DNA of 64,000 bases from G963662655 sp963666875 (lineage in GTDB: Bacteria > Cloacimonadota > Cloacimonadia > Cloacimonadales > JAIOQZ01). The DNA is taken from positions 1 through 64,000 of the forward strand of contig CAXXPU010000013.1 in assembly GCA_963666875.2 (NCBI GenBank), read 5' to 3'. This document shows, piece by piece, positions 35,647 to 46,095 of the stretch. The notes below the pieces were generated by a model. It did not search any database. It saw nothing but the letters and a program-made list of their open reading frames with translations, and had not been told where the DNA came from. The translations under genes and the position numbers were made by a program. Numbering within the stretch: the stretch's first letter is position 1; the number at the start of each line of letters is the position of its first letter.

Positions 35647-36297
35647 TCAAAATAGCTTCTGAAGAGTATCAAACCTATAATATTTTGATATTGGCCTCTC
35701 CACACGAGCTTTAGCAACGATACGAATTTCGTGTTCCTGGATTGAGAAAGTAACTAGCCCAAGCCCCCAATCTTTCATAAGAATTCTGTACTTATCATAG
35801 TGTTTCTCTTGGCCTGGTGGTACTACGATATACACAGTGTTTGCATATGCTCTGCTTTGTTTTGCTTGAAAAATGGCTCTCTTAGGGTTTTTTAATTTCA
35901 GCTCAAATACCCATATTTCCGTGTTATGTGCTTGAATATCGGAGCTAAGCCTATATAGATGCCCATGGGTTTCAACAATATCATTTTTCACCAACCTATC
36001 AAGAACACTCTTGATCTTACCCTGAGAATAGCCTGTATGTTTTTCTAAGTACTTCAGAGTGTGAAACGCTTTAGGCTTCAATATAGACAGCAGTAAAGAT
36101 GAAATAATTTTTGAATCCGAAATTGACTGGCTGAAGTCACTAGAGAAGGGTCTCTTTATCGCAATGAAGTCAGGCCTTCCTTGATAACAGAGAACCTCAC
36201 GAAACGTCCTGTCAAATTTCCCGAAAACTTCTACAACTGATTCACTTGCCAGGAATAACTCAAATTCATCTGCCATTTGCTTTTCTGTAAACTTCAT
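35647..36297 (-). CDS. Winged-helix PD-(D/E)XK nuclease-like protein
   Basis: The 216-aa protein has the core pattern of PD-(D/E)XK nuclease folds: an N-terminal acidic helix, GRPDFIAI (acidic residue D), then VFELKLKN (E-x-K) and FQAKQSRAYANTVYIVVPP (Q helix and strand). A winged-helix module (TLKYLEKHTGYSQGKIKSVL, DRLVKNDIVETHGHLYRLS) sits between the D and ExK strands. It is third in an AT-rich operon, 24 bases after the 400-aa gene, downstream of a protein kinase. No family is named with certainty; a DNA-targeting nuclease or sensor is inferred. AT-rich composition contrasts with neighbours and suggests transfer. Confidence 0.6.
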   Translation of the reverse strand: MKFTEKQMADEFELFLASESVVEVFGKFDRTFREVLCYQGRPDFIAIKRPFSSDFSQSISDSKIISSLLLSILKPKAFHTLKYLEKHTGYSQGKIKSVLDRLVKNDIVETHGHLYRLSSDIQAHNTEIWVFELKLKNPKRAIFQAKQSRAYANTVYIVVPPGQEKHYDKYRILMKDWGLGLVTFSIQEHEIRIVAKARVERPISKYYRFDTLQKLF

Positions 36298-36321
36298 AAA
36301 TAACCTTAACTATTTAAGATT

Positions 36322-37524
36322 TCAAACAAGTAAATAATCCTTAAATTCCTTAATCGACTTATTCCACTCATGAATATGGTGTGGACCAGTCGTATATTCA
36401 AAATCAATCCCTAGACCTTGAAGCAGATTATATAGACTGAGAGAGTTGTCAATGAGCTTCTGTGCGGTTTCCATTTTTTTATTGAAATCATGGCATTGCG
36501 ATATTTTGCGACTTAGTGTAGAGAGTGTTTTCCAGTTAGCCAAGCACGAAACTTCATCAGTCCATTGGGTATTGCCAAGGCCTGGACCTTGAGACAATAT
36601 GGCACTATACTGATCTTTGGTTATTACTTGATTAAGTTCGTTTCTTTGGTAGACTTCTTGCATCTCGGGAATTAATAAGGGTGATGATAAGAGGGGAAGA
36701 GAAGAATACCGTTTTCGTGGTCTCCTACCTCCACTTGACTGATAGAAGCGTTGATTTGAGAACATTCGAAGATTTTTATACCATCCAGAACCTACTAAGT
36801 CTGCTCCTGCTGCCTCCAATAAAAAACTATATAAATCACAATATCCAAAAATAATACGGTATTTATTTAAGTAGGATAAAATGTATGTCATGTATAATAT
36901 TAGGCTAAACCTTTCATGGGTAATATGTAAACTATGGCTATCATTACGCCTGATAATAATATAAAATCCGTCTGCATCTATCTCACACAATGCACTTAGA
37001 AATCCCATCATTTCTTTCTTGGAGTTGAATGCGATTTCATCAATTAGCAATGAGACGATAAGTGGACATCCTGTACTCTTGTGCTTATATTGATCAACTG
37101 ATTCAAAAGCCATATTTAGGGCTATTTGGCTCCAGCTATCAGAGAAGCTGCTGAATCCAATCGTAGGTGAAACAATAGCCGATAATCCATTTAAGTGTTC
37201 TAACTGAAACTCTATACAATCATGTACTATGTGCTCGATATTTGAACTTTTAAAATACGCTCTACTCAACCCGCAATGTGCCCTATAGTAATTATAAGTG
37301 GGTAATTTCCCATCTCTGGGATCAGGTAGGACAGAAACGTAAAATTGGGGATCAAATATAATGAAAGCATTAGGGAAAGCCTTCTTGATATCATGATACT
37401 TCGCAACCACTTTCCTTACATCCATATCTTTAGGACTCAGAATAAGACCGGAAATGTGATTTCCTTGGAGTCCCTTCTCAACTTTTTTTGCCATACCCCA
37501 CCCGCATTGTGCCAAAATACTCAT
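36322..37524 (-). CDS. Unknown 400-aa protein of the kinase cassette (possible TIM barrel)
   Basis: No family recognised. Several beta-alpha units are suggested: HISGLILSPKDMD, NAFIIFDPQFYVSVLPDPRD, LSAIVSPTIGFSSFSDSW, CPLIVSLLIDEIAF, ADGFYIIIRRND, YRIIFGYCDLYSFLLEAAGA, and a glycine-rich GSGWYKNLRMFSNQRF. The spacing is what a TIM barrel would show, with distant resemblance to tRNA-guanine transglycosylase-type barrels, but this is inference. The C-terminal third is helical. The ATG overlaps the kinase stop (ATGA) with GAGGAA upstream, and the nuclease-like gene follows after 24 bases. The co-operon arrangement implies a shared job with the kinase. Confidence 0.6.
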   Translation of the reverse strand: MSILAQCGWGMAKKVEKGLQGNHISGLILSPKDMDVRKVVAKYHDIKKAFPNAFIIFDPQFYVSVLPDPRDGKLPTYNYYRAHCGLSRAYFKSSNIEHIVHDCIEFQLEHLNGLSAIVSPTIGFSSFSDSWSQIALNMAFESVDQYKHKSTGCPLIVSLLIDEIAFNSKKEMMGFLSALCEIDADGFYIIIRRNDSHSLHITHERFSLILYMTYILSYLNKYRIIFGYCDLYSFLLEAAGADLVGSGWYKNLRMFSNQRFYQSSGGRRPRKRYSSLPLLSSPLLIPEMQEVYQRNELNQVITKDQYSAILSQGPGLGNTQWTDEVSCLANWKTLSTLSRKISQCHDFNKKMETAQKLIDNSLSLYNLLQGLGIDFEYTTGPHHIHEWNKSIKEFKDYLLV

Positions 37525-38402
37525 AATTCCTCCTTGATTTCATCAAGCTCATCATGAAGCATACCTATTGTACGATACCTTAATGATTGCTCCTTCGAAA
37601 GTAGGCGATCAATAACATTAACAAATTTCACGGGCAAATCATCTCTAAGGCATGAAATACATTTATGCCTTTTACTGACAATATTCCGAATAGTGTTATC
37701 GGAGTTATCATCAGGTCCTTTAAATGGATGCTTGCCAGTTGCCATTTCATAAAGAACAATACCAAGAGTAAATAGATCGCACTTGAAATTCATGACGATT
37801 TTACGGTTCGAAAAATCCATCTGCTCAGGACATATATAGTTCCTTGTTCCCAGAATATTCTGGGACAATGTGTCTTCATCAAGCGCTAAGGCTATCCCCA
37901 TATCCAAAAGAATGAAATCACGAGTATTTTCTTGGCAAATAATATTTTCGGGTTTAATGTCGCGATGAACGATCCTGAATTCCCATAACTCTTGGATTGC
38001 GCTTGAGATGTTATAGGCCAGTTTATGAAGTTGCTCAATACGTAGATTGCCTGAACTTTTGTGTAAATCACGAAGAGTTTTTCCTTCAATAAATTCTTCG
38101 GTAAAATAAACAAGGTTTTGTTGTCCGATTTTGCTCTTTTCAAGCCTTATTGGACCAATCTTGGATATATAAGGAGAGTTGCATTTTGCAATCAAATCGA
38201 TCTCACGCTTAGCTCTATCAATAATTGTATCAATTGTTTCTCCAAAATTTTTTTGAATTCCTATAACCTTGATAGCATACTTAACCCCCTTAATTTCTCC
38301 TGAGAAAACGTATTTTTGCCCTCCTTTGGCTATCAATGATAAATTTCTCGCATTTGGAATTAATTCCTGTACATGTTCCTTTGTTATCATTGTACTGCCC
38401 AT
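37521..38402 (-). CDS. Hanks-type serine/threonine protein kinase
   Basis: The 293-aa kinase domain stands alone, without membrane helix or sensor. Catalytic elements are all present: glycine-loop AKGGQKYVF, lysine 45 (KYAIKV), glutamate 67 (KREIDLI), HRDIKPEN (His146-Arg-Asp148), DMG in place of DFG (167-169), and GTRNYICPEQM as activation segment. It is probably an active cytoplasmic kinase. ATG 38402 is preceded by AAGGAGG. Its stop is coupled to the 400-aa gene, and the cassette is AT-rich compared with neighbours. Bacterial kinases joined to nucleases and barrel proteins occur in anti-phage systems, so a regulatory or defensive role is inferred. Confidence 0.85.
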   Translation of the reverse strand: MGSTMITKEHVQELIPNARNLSLIAKGGQKYVFSGEIKGVKYAIKVIGIQKNFGETIDTIIDRAKREIDLIAKCNSPYISKIGPIRLEKSKIGQQNLVYFTEEFIEGKTLRDLHKSSGNLRIEQLHKLAYNISSAIQELWEFRIVHRDIKPENIICQENTRDFILLDMGIALALDEDTLSQNILGTRNYICPEQMDFSNRKIVMNFKCDLFTLGIVLYEMATGKHPFKGPDDNSDNTIRNIVSKRHKCISCLRDDLPVKFVNVIDRLLSKEQSLRYRTIGMLHDELDEIKEEL

Positions 38403-38464
38403 CAATCCTCCTTGCTAAATATCCAACAGAGAATAAGCCAATATTCTGAAATTCATTTACACAA

Positions 38465-38491
38465 ACAATATATGACTGATTTGTATGTCAA
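38465..38491 (-). promoter_or_regulatory. Possible promoter of the kinase cassette
   Basis: On the minus strand TTGACA (complement of 38486-38491) precedes TATTGT (complement of 38465-38470) with a short 15-base spacer, 60 bases upstream of the kinase start. The -35 box is consensus; the -10 and spacing are imperfect. Confidence 0.35.
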
Positions 38492-38600
38492 TATAATTAT
38501 CTGTCCACAACTAAATTACCTTCACAATTTTTCCCTTGCCAACTTTTCCCCGTGTTGCAAAAATGGAACCACGATTACATCATCGCAACAGTGAGGAAGC

Positions 38601-40601
<2,001 letters not shown>

Positions 40602-40615
40602 AACAAGGAGGATAC

Positions 40616-41068
40616 CTGAACGAAATACCTGTAAGCATTATCGAATTACCGCACATGCGATGTGCCAGTTTCTATCATTTCGGCGAAGAACCCGAGATGA
40701 ATGCGTGGAACAAACTTGAGAACTGGATGAAAAAGCATCCGCAATATCAAGGAACGATCATGGGATTCAACAATCCGAATCCATGTCACGAGAAGGACCC
40801 TTACGGCTACGAATTTCTTCTGGAAGTCGATAAAAGTGTCGTTCCGGAAGGCGATATGCGGATCGTGGATTTCTACGGCGGATTGTACGCGGTAACGCGA
40901 TGCGAACCCAAGGGCGATCCGTCCATGATCATGAAAACGTGGCTGAGCCTGATGGAGTGGGTAGAAAACAGCGAGTATTCCCGCGCCACGCATCAGTGGA
41001 TGGAAAAGCATCTCGGTGGAAGCGACATGGATACGCTGGTATTGGAGATACACATTCCGATCAGGTAA
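40616..41068 (+). CDS. GyrI-like small-molecule-binding domain protein
   Basis: A standalone AraC effector-binding (GyrI-like) domain of about 150 aa: LNEIPVSIIELPHMRCASFY is the first strand, later GFNNPNPCHEKDPYGYEFLL and GDMRIVDFYGGLYAVTRCEP. It is likely a ligand-binding or efflux-related regulator. The first ATG (40655) would delete the first strand of the fold; a CTG at 40616, 4 bases after AAGGAGG, restores it, so a CTG start or a miscalled ATG is proposed. It starts 14 bases after uvrB's stop, probably cotranscribed. Confidence 0.7.
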   Translation: MNEIPVSIIELPHMRCASFYHFGEEPEMNAWNKLENWMKKHPQYQGTIMGFNNPNPCHEKDPYGYEFLLEVDKSVVPEGDMRIVDFYGGLYAVTRCEPKGDPSMIMKTWLSLMEWVENSEYSRATHQWMEKHLGGSDMDTLVLEIHIPIR

Positions 41069-41206
41069 TAATTCGATTATCTTTCTTGTTTCCGATATTG
41101 GCTGTGATACGTAACGAGAAGATATTTCATTCTCAAAAACCTTGACGCTTCACGTTTTACAATTGATTTTTGCATAATTGAACAATAATATCCAATGGAG
41201 TCGAAT

Positions 41207-42235
41207 ATGGAGCAATACACCGATTACGCGGTCGAGCAGATCGTGAACCTGTGCCGGATTCCGAGTCCCTCCGGATTCACGCAGAAGGCACAGGCGTACT
41301 TGATGGACGAATTTATCTGTCTGGATTATCAACCCTACCTGAGCCGCAAGGGCTCGGTGATCGTGAACCTGGGCGGCGAGGGCGAACCGCTGGTGCTGGC
41401 GGCGCATGTCGATACGCTGGGCGCGATGGTCAGAAGCATCAAATCGAGCGGAAATCTGCGCGTCACGCAGGTGGGCGGTTATCCGTTCAATTACATCGAG
41501 ACCGAGAACTGCACCATCCATACACGCAAGGGTAAGACCTACTCCGGCACCTTTCAGCTCTGCAATCCGTCCCTGCACGTCAACAAGGACGCCCGCGACA
41601 AGAAGCGCACCGACGAGACAGTCGAGATCGTGATCGACGAGAGGGTGAAATCGAAGGAAGACGTGGAGAAGTTGGGCATCCGGGGCGGAGATTTCGTCAG
41701 CTTCGATTCGAGAACCATCGTCACGGAGAGCGGCTTCATCAAGAGCAGGCATCTTGACGACAAGGCCAGCGCGGGTATTTTTATCGCGCTCGCGAAGTGG
41801 GTGAACGAGGAGAAGGTCAGGCTCAGTCGAAAAGTCTATCTGGTATTCACCACGTATGAAGAGGTGGGGCATGGCGGCGCTTCGGGCATCCCGAAGGATA
41901 CCGTCGAAATGATCAGTGTCGATATGGGCGCTGTGGGCGACGACCTCGAGACCGACGAATACAAGGTCTCCATCTGCGCCAAGGATTCTGTGAGCCCGTA
42001 CGATTACACGGTTACCAACAAGCTGATCGAGCTGGCGGAGCGGGAGAAATTGAACTTTGCGGTCGATATCTATCCGTACTACGGTTCTGACGCGGATGTG
42101 ACACTTGGCGCCGGCTACGACATCCTGCACGGACTGATCGGACCCGGTGTCTTCGCCTCGCACGGCTACGAACGAACCCATCGCGACGCGGTGGAGAATA
42201 CACTGAAACTCTTGCAGGCGTACATCACCGCCTGA
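41207..42235 (+). CDS. M42 family metallopeptidase (glutamyl/aminopeptidase type)
   Basis: A cytosolic TET-type aminopeptidase, about 342 aa. The binuclear metal and catalytic residues are present: HVDTLGAM (His ligand), RHLDDKASAG (bridging Asp), YEEVGHGG (catalytic Glu pair), SVDMGAV (Asp), SHGYERTH (His). ATG 41207 follows GGAG and is preferred; an ATG at 41195 would add four residues. TTGATT and TAATAT, 17 bases apart just upstream, may form the promoter. It is first of a run with htrA- and surA-like genes. Confidence 0.9.
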   Translation: MEQYTDYAVEQIVNLCRIPSPSGFTQKAQAYLMDEFICLDYQPYLSRKGSVIVNLGGEGEPLVLAAHVDTLGAMVRSIKSSGNLRVTQVGGYPFNYIETENCTIHTRKGKTYSGTFQLCNPSLHVNKDARDKKRTDETVEIVIDERVKSKEDVEKLGIRGGDFVSFDSRTIVTESGFIKSRHLDDKASAGIFIALAKWVNEEKVRLSRKVYLVFTTYEEVGHGGASGIPKDTVEMISVDMGAVGDDLETDEYKVSICAKDSVSPYDYTVTNKLIELAEREKLNFAVDIYPYYGSDADVTLGAGYDILHGLIGPGVFASHGYERTHRDAVENTLKLLQAYITA

Positions 42236-42252
42236 CAATCGGAGATAATTAC

Positions 42253-43383
42253 ATGAAGCGATACGCTCCTTTCTGGATTTTCGTGCTGATCGTCATTGTT
42301 GCCAACTTCATGCTGTACAGGCATTTCACGCAAAAAACGCTTCAACTAAAGGGTTCGTCGAACGAGATGCTCGTTCAGGATGTCGATTACTCGCGCGAGA
42401 ATCCCATCACAAGGGCGGTGAAGGAGGTCGAGGTAGCGGTCGTGAGTGTCAACGTGCTCAAGACCCGTATCGTACGACGCTACAACAACCCCTTCCAGAA
42501 TCCCTTCTTCGGCTACTTCGACATACCCTACCGGCAGGACGTGCAGAGCATCGGCACCGGACTGATCATCGACGAACGCGGCTATATCGTAACCAACGGT
42601 CATGTCGTCGAGGGCGCGACCAAGATCACGGTGATCCTGAACGACGGCCGCAATCTGGATGCCGAACTGATCGGTCTGGACAGCGTGCACGACGTGGCAG
42701 TGGTCAAGATTTCCGGCGAGGATCTCCCCGTGGCGCGGCTGGGCGATTCGGAAGGTCTGATCATCGGCGAATGGGCGATCGCGGTGGGGAATCCGTACGC
42801 CTACCTGATCAAGGATTCCAGACCCAGCGTGTCGGTGGGCGTTATATCCGCTGTGGAGCGGAACTTTGCCGGTATCGGAGAAGGCAAGATCTACAAGCGC
42901 ATGATCCAGACCGACGCCGCGATCAACCCGGGAAACAGTGGCGGTCCGCTGGTCAATATCGAGGGTGAGGTGATCGGGCTGAACACGTTCATCTTCTCGG
43001 AGACGGGCGAGAGCGTGGGAATCGGGTTCGCCATACCGATCGACCGCGTGAAGAAGATCGCCCGTGAGTTGGTGCGCTACGGTAAGATCCGCGATCGTCA
43101 TTTCGGATTCGCGGTGGAAGACCTCAATCCGATGATCGCCTCGAAATTCCACCTCCCGGATCTCAACGGTGTTATCGTGGTGGGCGTCGAGAAGGGCGGT
43201 CCAGCCGAAAGGGCGGGACTGATGCTCAACGACGTGATCCAGGAGATCAACGATTACCGGATCAAGAGCTTCGACGACGTTGCGCTGGCGGTTTCCGATC
43301 TGGCGATCGGAGAGGAAATCAAGCTCGGGGTGTGGCGCGATGGCGAGAAATTGACCTTCAGCTGGATGACCGAAGAGCTGTAA
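42253..43383 (+). CDS. HtrA/DegP-like periplasmic serine protease
   Basis: An S1C protease of 376 aa, tethered by an N-terminal membrane helix (about 6-21). The catalytic triad is intact: His117 (TNGHVV), Asp147 (HDVAV), Ser229 (GNSGG). One C-terminal PDZ domain follows (about 280-370; VVGVEKGGPAERAGLMLNDV). It is shorter than two-PDZ DegP and closer to DegS/one-PDZ HtrA in layout. It degrades or senses misfolded envelope proteins. It lies 17 bases after the M42 gene and 1 base before a SurA-like chaperone gene, forming an envelope-quality-control operon. Confidence 0.93.
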   Translation: MKRYAPFWIFVLIVIVANFMLYRHFTQKTLQLKGSSNEMLVQDVDYSRENPITRAVKEVEVAVVSVNVLKTRIVRRYNNPFQNPFFGYFDIPYRQDVQSIGTGLIIDERGYIVTNGHVVEGATKITVILNDGRNLDAELIGLDSVHDVAVVKISGEDLPVARLGDSEGLIIGEWAIAVGNPYAYLIKDSRPSVSVGVISAVERNFAGIGEGKIYKRMIQTDAAINPGNSGGPLVNIEGEVIGLNTFIFSETGESVGIGFAIPIDRVKKIARELVRYGKIRDRHFGFAVEDLNPMIASKFHLPDLNGVIVVGVEKGGPAERAGLMLNDVIQEINDYRIKSFDDVALAVSDLAIGEEIKLGVWRDGEKLTFSWMTEEL

Positions 43384-43384
43384 C

Positions 43385-45031
43385 ATGCAGAAATTCAACC
43401 GCCGCATCATGTACCTGACGGGGATTGTCATCATCTTCCTGCTCGTATTCTTCAAGTTCCGCATTCCGTCCAATCGCGACCGCGTCGTGGCACGCGTCGG
43501 CGATCAGGAAATCACCTACATCGACTTCCTCGCGTACGCCGAGAAAAGCGACGAGGACGATTTCCCGCTGAACGAAAAGATTCGGCTGCTGGACGATATG
43601 GTTGTGCAGCGTGCGGTGGAAGTCTATGCGAAAAAAACCGGTATCTTCGAGGAGGAAATCCGCGAGCAGGTTCAGAAAGAGAAGGATTACGCCTTCCGCG
43701 CCATCCTCGATCGCGAGTTCACCCGCTATGCCGCCGACACGGGAAGCAGTGTGACCGAAGCCGAAGAAAAGGCGTTTTTCTCACGGCATCCCTACATCGC
43801 GCTCTATCACATCGCCGTTCCGCGCATCAACGAAAACGCCCGTAAGACCATCGGAATGGCGAAAGAGATGCTTGAGGCGGGGAAGTCGTTCATCGATGTG
43901 CTGAAGGAGTTTGGCGATCTCTCAACGCAGGCGGACAGCGGATTCTACGGCTATTATCCGCAAAAGCTCTATTCGTACGGAAGTCCGGGTTATATCGAGC
44001 AGGCCGAGAATCTGAAGGCTTGCGGACAATACAGCGATATCGTCGAGAACGGCTTTTTCTACGAAATCCTCTATCGCGGCGAAGATCCCGATTTCGAACG
44101 GGTGTGGCCGCTGATATTCGAACAGGTGCACGGCAGGAAATACCAACAGATGCTGCTCGAACTGGAGGAAAATCTCGCGTCGCGTATCATTGTCGATCGC
44201 GATTTCCTCGAAGAACTGAACACAATGAACGATCAGGACTTCCACGACCAGGAAACGAGGTCTCACACCATCATCAGCTATCGGGACGAGGAAAACACCA
44301 TCAGGCTGGAGGAATTCCTGCAGATTCTGAAGGATCGTTTCAACATCCTCGACGCACGCGACGCGGCGCCCGGATGGCTGGTCGGAACCGCGACAACCAT
44401 CGCGCGGGAAGATCTTCAGGTGCAGTACGCGCGCGATATCCACATCGACAACACCCTCAGGTTCAATCTGCAATGGCAGAAGAAACAGGCGGACCTGGAG
44501 CAGGCTCGCGGCGCCAAGCTGGTCACCTTCATCGAAGACCGCGAGATGCGGATCCCGGACAGCGAGATCCGGTCGCGCTACGAACAGAACGCGAGTCGAT
44601 ACAAGCGCTCCGATATCTTCAAGCTTCAGAAGATCGTCCTGGCAGACCACGAAACCGCCAAAGACGCGTTCAAGACCGTGCAGGCGGGAGTAGATTTCAA
44701 CGACGCGGTCATGAAATACTCCATCGAAGAGAGCAAGGCTCGCACCAAAGGCATCTCTGCGCCCATGAACCGGGAGTTTCTCAAGGATGCCTACGATGTC
44801 CTGAAGCCGTTCGACACGGGTGATATCGTGCCGCCTGTGCCCGAGGGCGACCACTACGTGATCTACAAAATTCTGGATCGAATCGAGGGAGCGCAACTCA
44901 CCTTCACACAGGTCAAAGACCCAATCCGCAAACAACTTCTCGACGAGAAGTGGGATAAATGGTTCGAGCAGCTACAGACGCAGCATGGCGTCAAGGTGGA
45001 GAAGTACTACGAGGAACTGGGAGAGGGATAA
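43385..45031 (+). CDS. SurA/PpiC-like peptidylprolyl isomerase chaperone
   Basis: A 548-aa protein, anchored by an N-terminal helix (MYLTGIVIIFLLVFFKF), with a SurA-type N-domain (VARVGDQEITYIDFLAYAEK). Parvulin-like segments are at about 130-190 (IALYHIAVPRINENARKTIG, DLSTQADSGFYGYYP) and 400-500 (KLQKIVLADHETAKDAF, MKYSIEESKARTKGI). It helps fold outer-membrane proteins, which fits the many barrels in the window. It is only 1 base after the htrA-like stop. The end abuts the convergent rfbB gene (5 bases), without room for a terminator. Confidence 0.85.
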   Translation: MQKFNRRIMYLTGIVIIFLLVFFKFRIPSNRDRVVARVGDQEITYIDFLAYAEKSDEDDFPLNEKIRLLDDMVVQRAVEVYAKKTGIFEEEIREQVQKEKDYAFRAILDREFTRYAADTGSSVTEAEEKAFFSRHPYIALYHIAVPRINENARKTIGMAKEMLEAGKSFIDVLKEFGDLSTQADSGFYGYYPQKLYSYGSPGYIEQAENLKACGQYSDIVENGFFYEILYRGEDPDFERVWPLIFEQVHGRKYQQMLLELEENLASRIIVDRDFLEELNTMNDQDFHDQETRSHTIISYRDEENTIRLEEFLQILKDRFNILDARDAAPGWLVGTATTIAREDLQVQYARDIHIDNTLRFNLQWQKKQADLEQARGAKLVTFIEDREMRIPDSEIRSRYEQNASRYKRSDIFKLQKIVLADHETAKDAFKTVQAGVDFNDAVMKYSIEESKARTKGISAPMNREFLKDAYDVLKPFDTGDIVPPVPEGDHYVIYKILDRIEGAQLTFTQVKDPIRKQLLDEKWDKWFEQLQTQHGVKVEKYYEELGEG

Positions 45032-45036
45032 ACAAT

Positions 45037-46095
45037 TTATCTTCTGTCGTAATTCTTCTCAATCCAGTTCTTGTATTCGCCGGTTCGGATGCTCTCAATC
45101 CATTCTTTGTTGGTCAGATACCACCTGACCGTCTGCTTCATTCCTTCGCGAAAATCTACCGATGGCTGCCATCCGAGTTCGTTCTTGATCTTGCTGCAAT
45201 CGATCGCGTAGCGCAGATCGTGCCCTGGACGGTCTTTCACGAAGGTGATGAGTTTCTTGTAAGTGTCAGGATCGATTTGCATCTCCTCCGCCACCAGTTC
45301 GCAGAGGATGTGCACCAGATCGAGGTTTTTTTTCTCGCTGTTTCCGCCGATGTTGTAAGTCTCGCCGCGCCTGCCGTTTCGAACGACTTCCCAGATCGCG
45401 ACGCAGTGATCGCGCACGTAGAGCCAGTCGCGGACGTTGCTGCCGTCGCCATAGACGGGTAATGGCTTCCCTCCCTGCATGTTCATGATCATGAGCGGGA
45501 TCAGCTTTTCCGGGAACTGATACGGGCCGTAGTTGTTGGAGCAATTGGAGAGGGTGATCGGCAATCCGTAGGTATGGAAGTACGCCTTCACCAGGTGGTC
45601 GGAAGACGCCTTAGCGGCTGAATAGGGGCTTCTGGGATCGTAGGGCGTGTCCTCGCGGAAGAGCCCTGTTTCGCCCAGGCTGCCATAAACTTCATCGGTC
45701 GATACATGATGGAAAACGACATCGTAGCGATCCTTCCAGATTCCACGCGCCGCTTCGAGGAGATTGAAGGTTCCGTTGATGTTGGTCGTGATGAAGTCCT
45801 TGGGACCGAGGATGGAGCGATCGACGTGCGTTTCGGCAGCGAAATGGATCACGGTATCCGGCTGGAAGCGCTGAAAGACCTCTGCGACCGCTTCGCCGTC
45901 GGCGATATCGATTCGTTCGAAGCAGTATCGTTCCGGGTATTTTTTCGCGATCTCTGTTAGGTTAAGCGGATTGCCGGCGTAGGTGAGTTTGTCGAGGTTC
46001 AGGATTACCCCGTTAAAATTGTCGAGACCGAACAGATAGTGGATGAAGTTGGTGCCGATAAAGCCGGCGCCTCCAGTGATCACGATCCTTTTCAT
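45037..46095 (-). CDS. rfbB: dTDP-glucose 4,6-dehydratase
   Basis: It makes dTDP-4-keto-6-deoxyglucose, the entry to rhamnose and other 6-deoxysugars. The protein is 352 aa, standard length. The Rossmann motif GGAGFIGTNF is at 8-17; VSTDEVYGSLGE holds the catalytic Thr-Asp-Glu and YSAAKASSDH the Tyr-x-x-x-Lys. CSNNYGPYQFPEKLIPLMI is diagnostic of RmlB. It is the last gene of the eleven-gene polysaccharide operon and overlaps its predecessor by 4 bases. No rmlA, C or D is in the window, so the sugar's fate is unknown. Confidence 0.95.
   Translation of the reverse strand: MKRIVITGGAGFIGTNFIHYLFGLDNFNGVILNLDKLTYAGNPLNLTEIAKKYPERYCFERIDIADGEAVAEVFQRFQPDTVIHFAAETHVDRSILGPKDFITTNINGTFNLLEAARGIWKDRYDVVFHHVSTDEVYGSLGETGLFREDTPYDPRSPYSAAKASSDHLVKAYFHTYGLPITLSNCSNNYGPYQFPEKLIPLMIMNMQGGKPLPVYGDGSNVRDWLYVRDHCVAIWEVVRNGRRGETYNIGGNSEKKNLDLVHILCELVAEEMQIDPDTYKKLITFVKDRPGHDLRYAIDCSKIKNELGWQPSVDFREGMKQTVRWYLTNKEWIESIRTGEYKNWIEKNYDRR

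Noticed and set aside
42346..43473. Minus-strand 375-aa ORF
   Set aside because: Antisense to the HtrA-like protease with intact catalytic triad.
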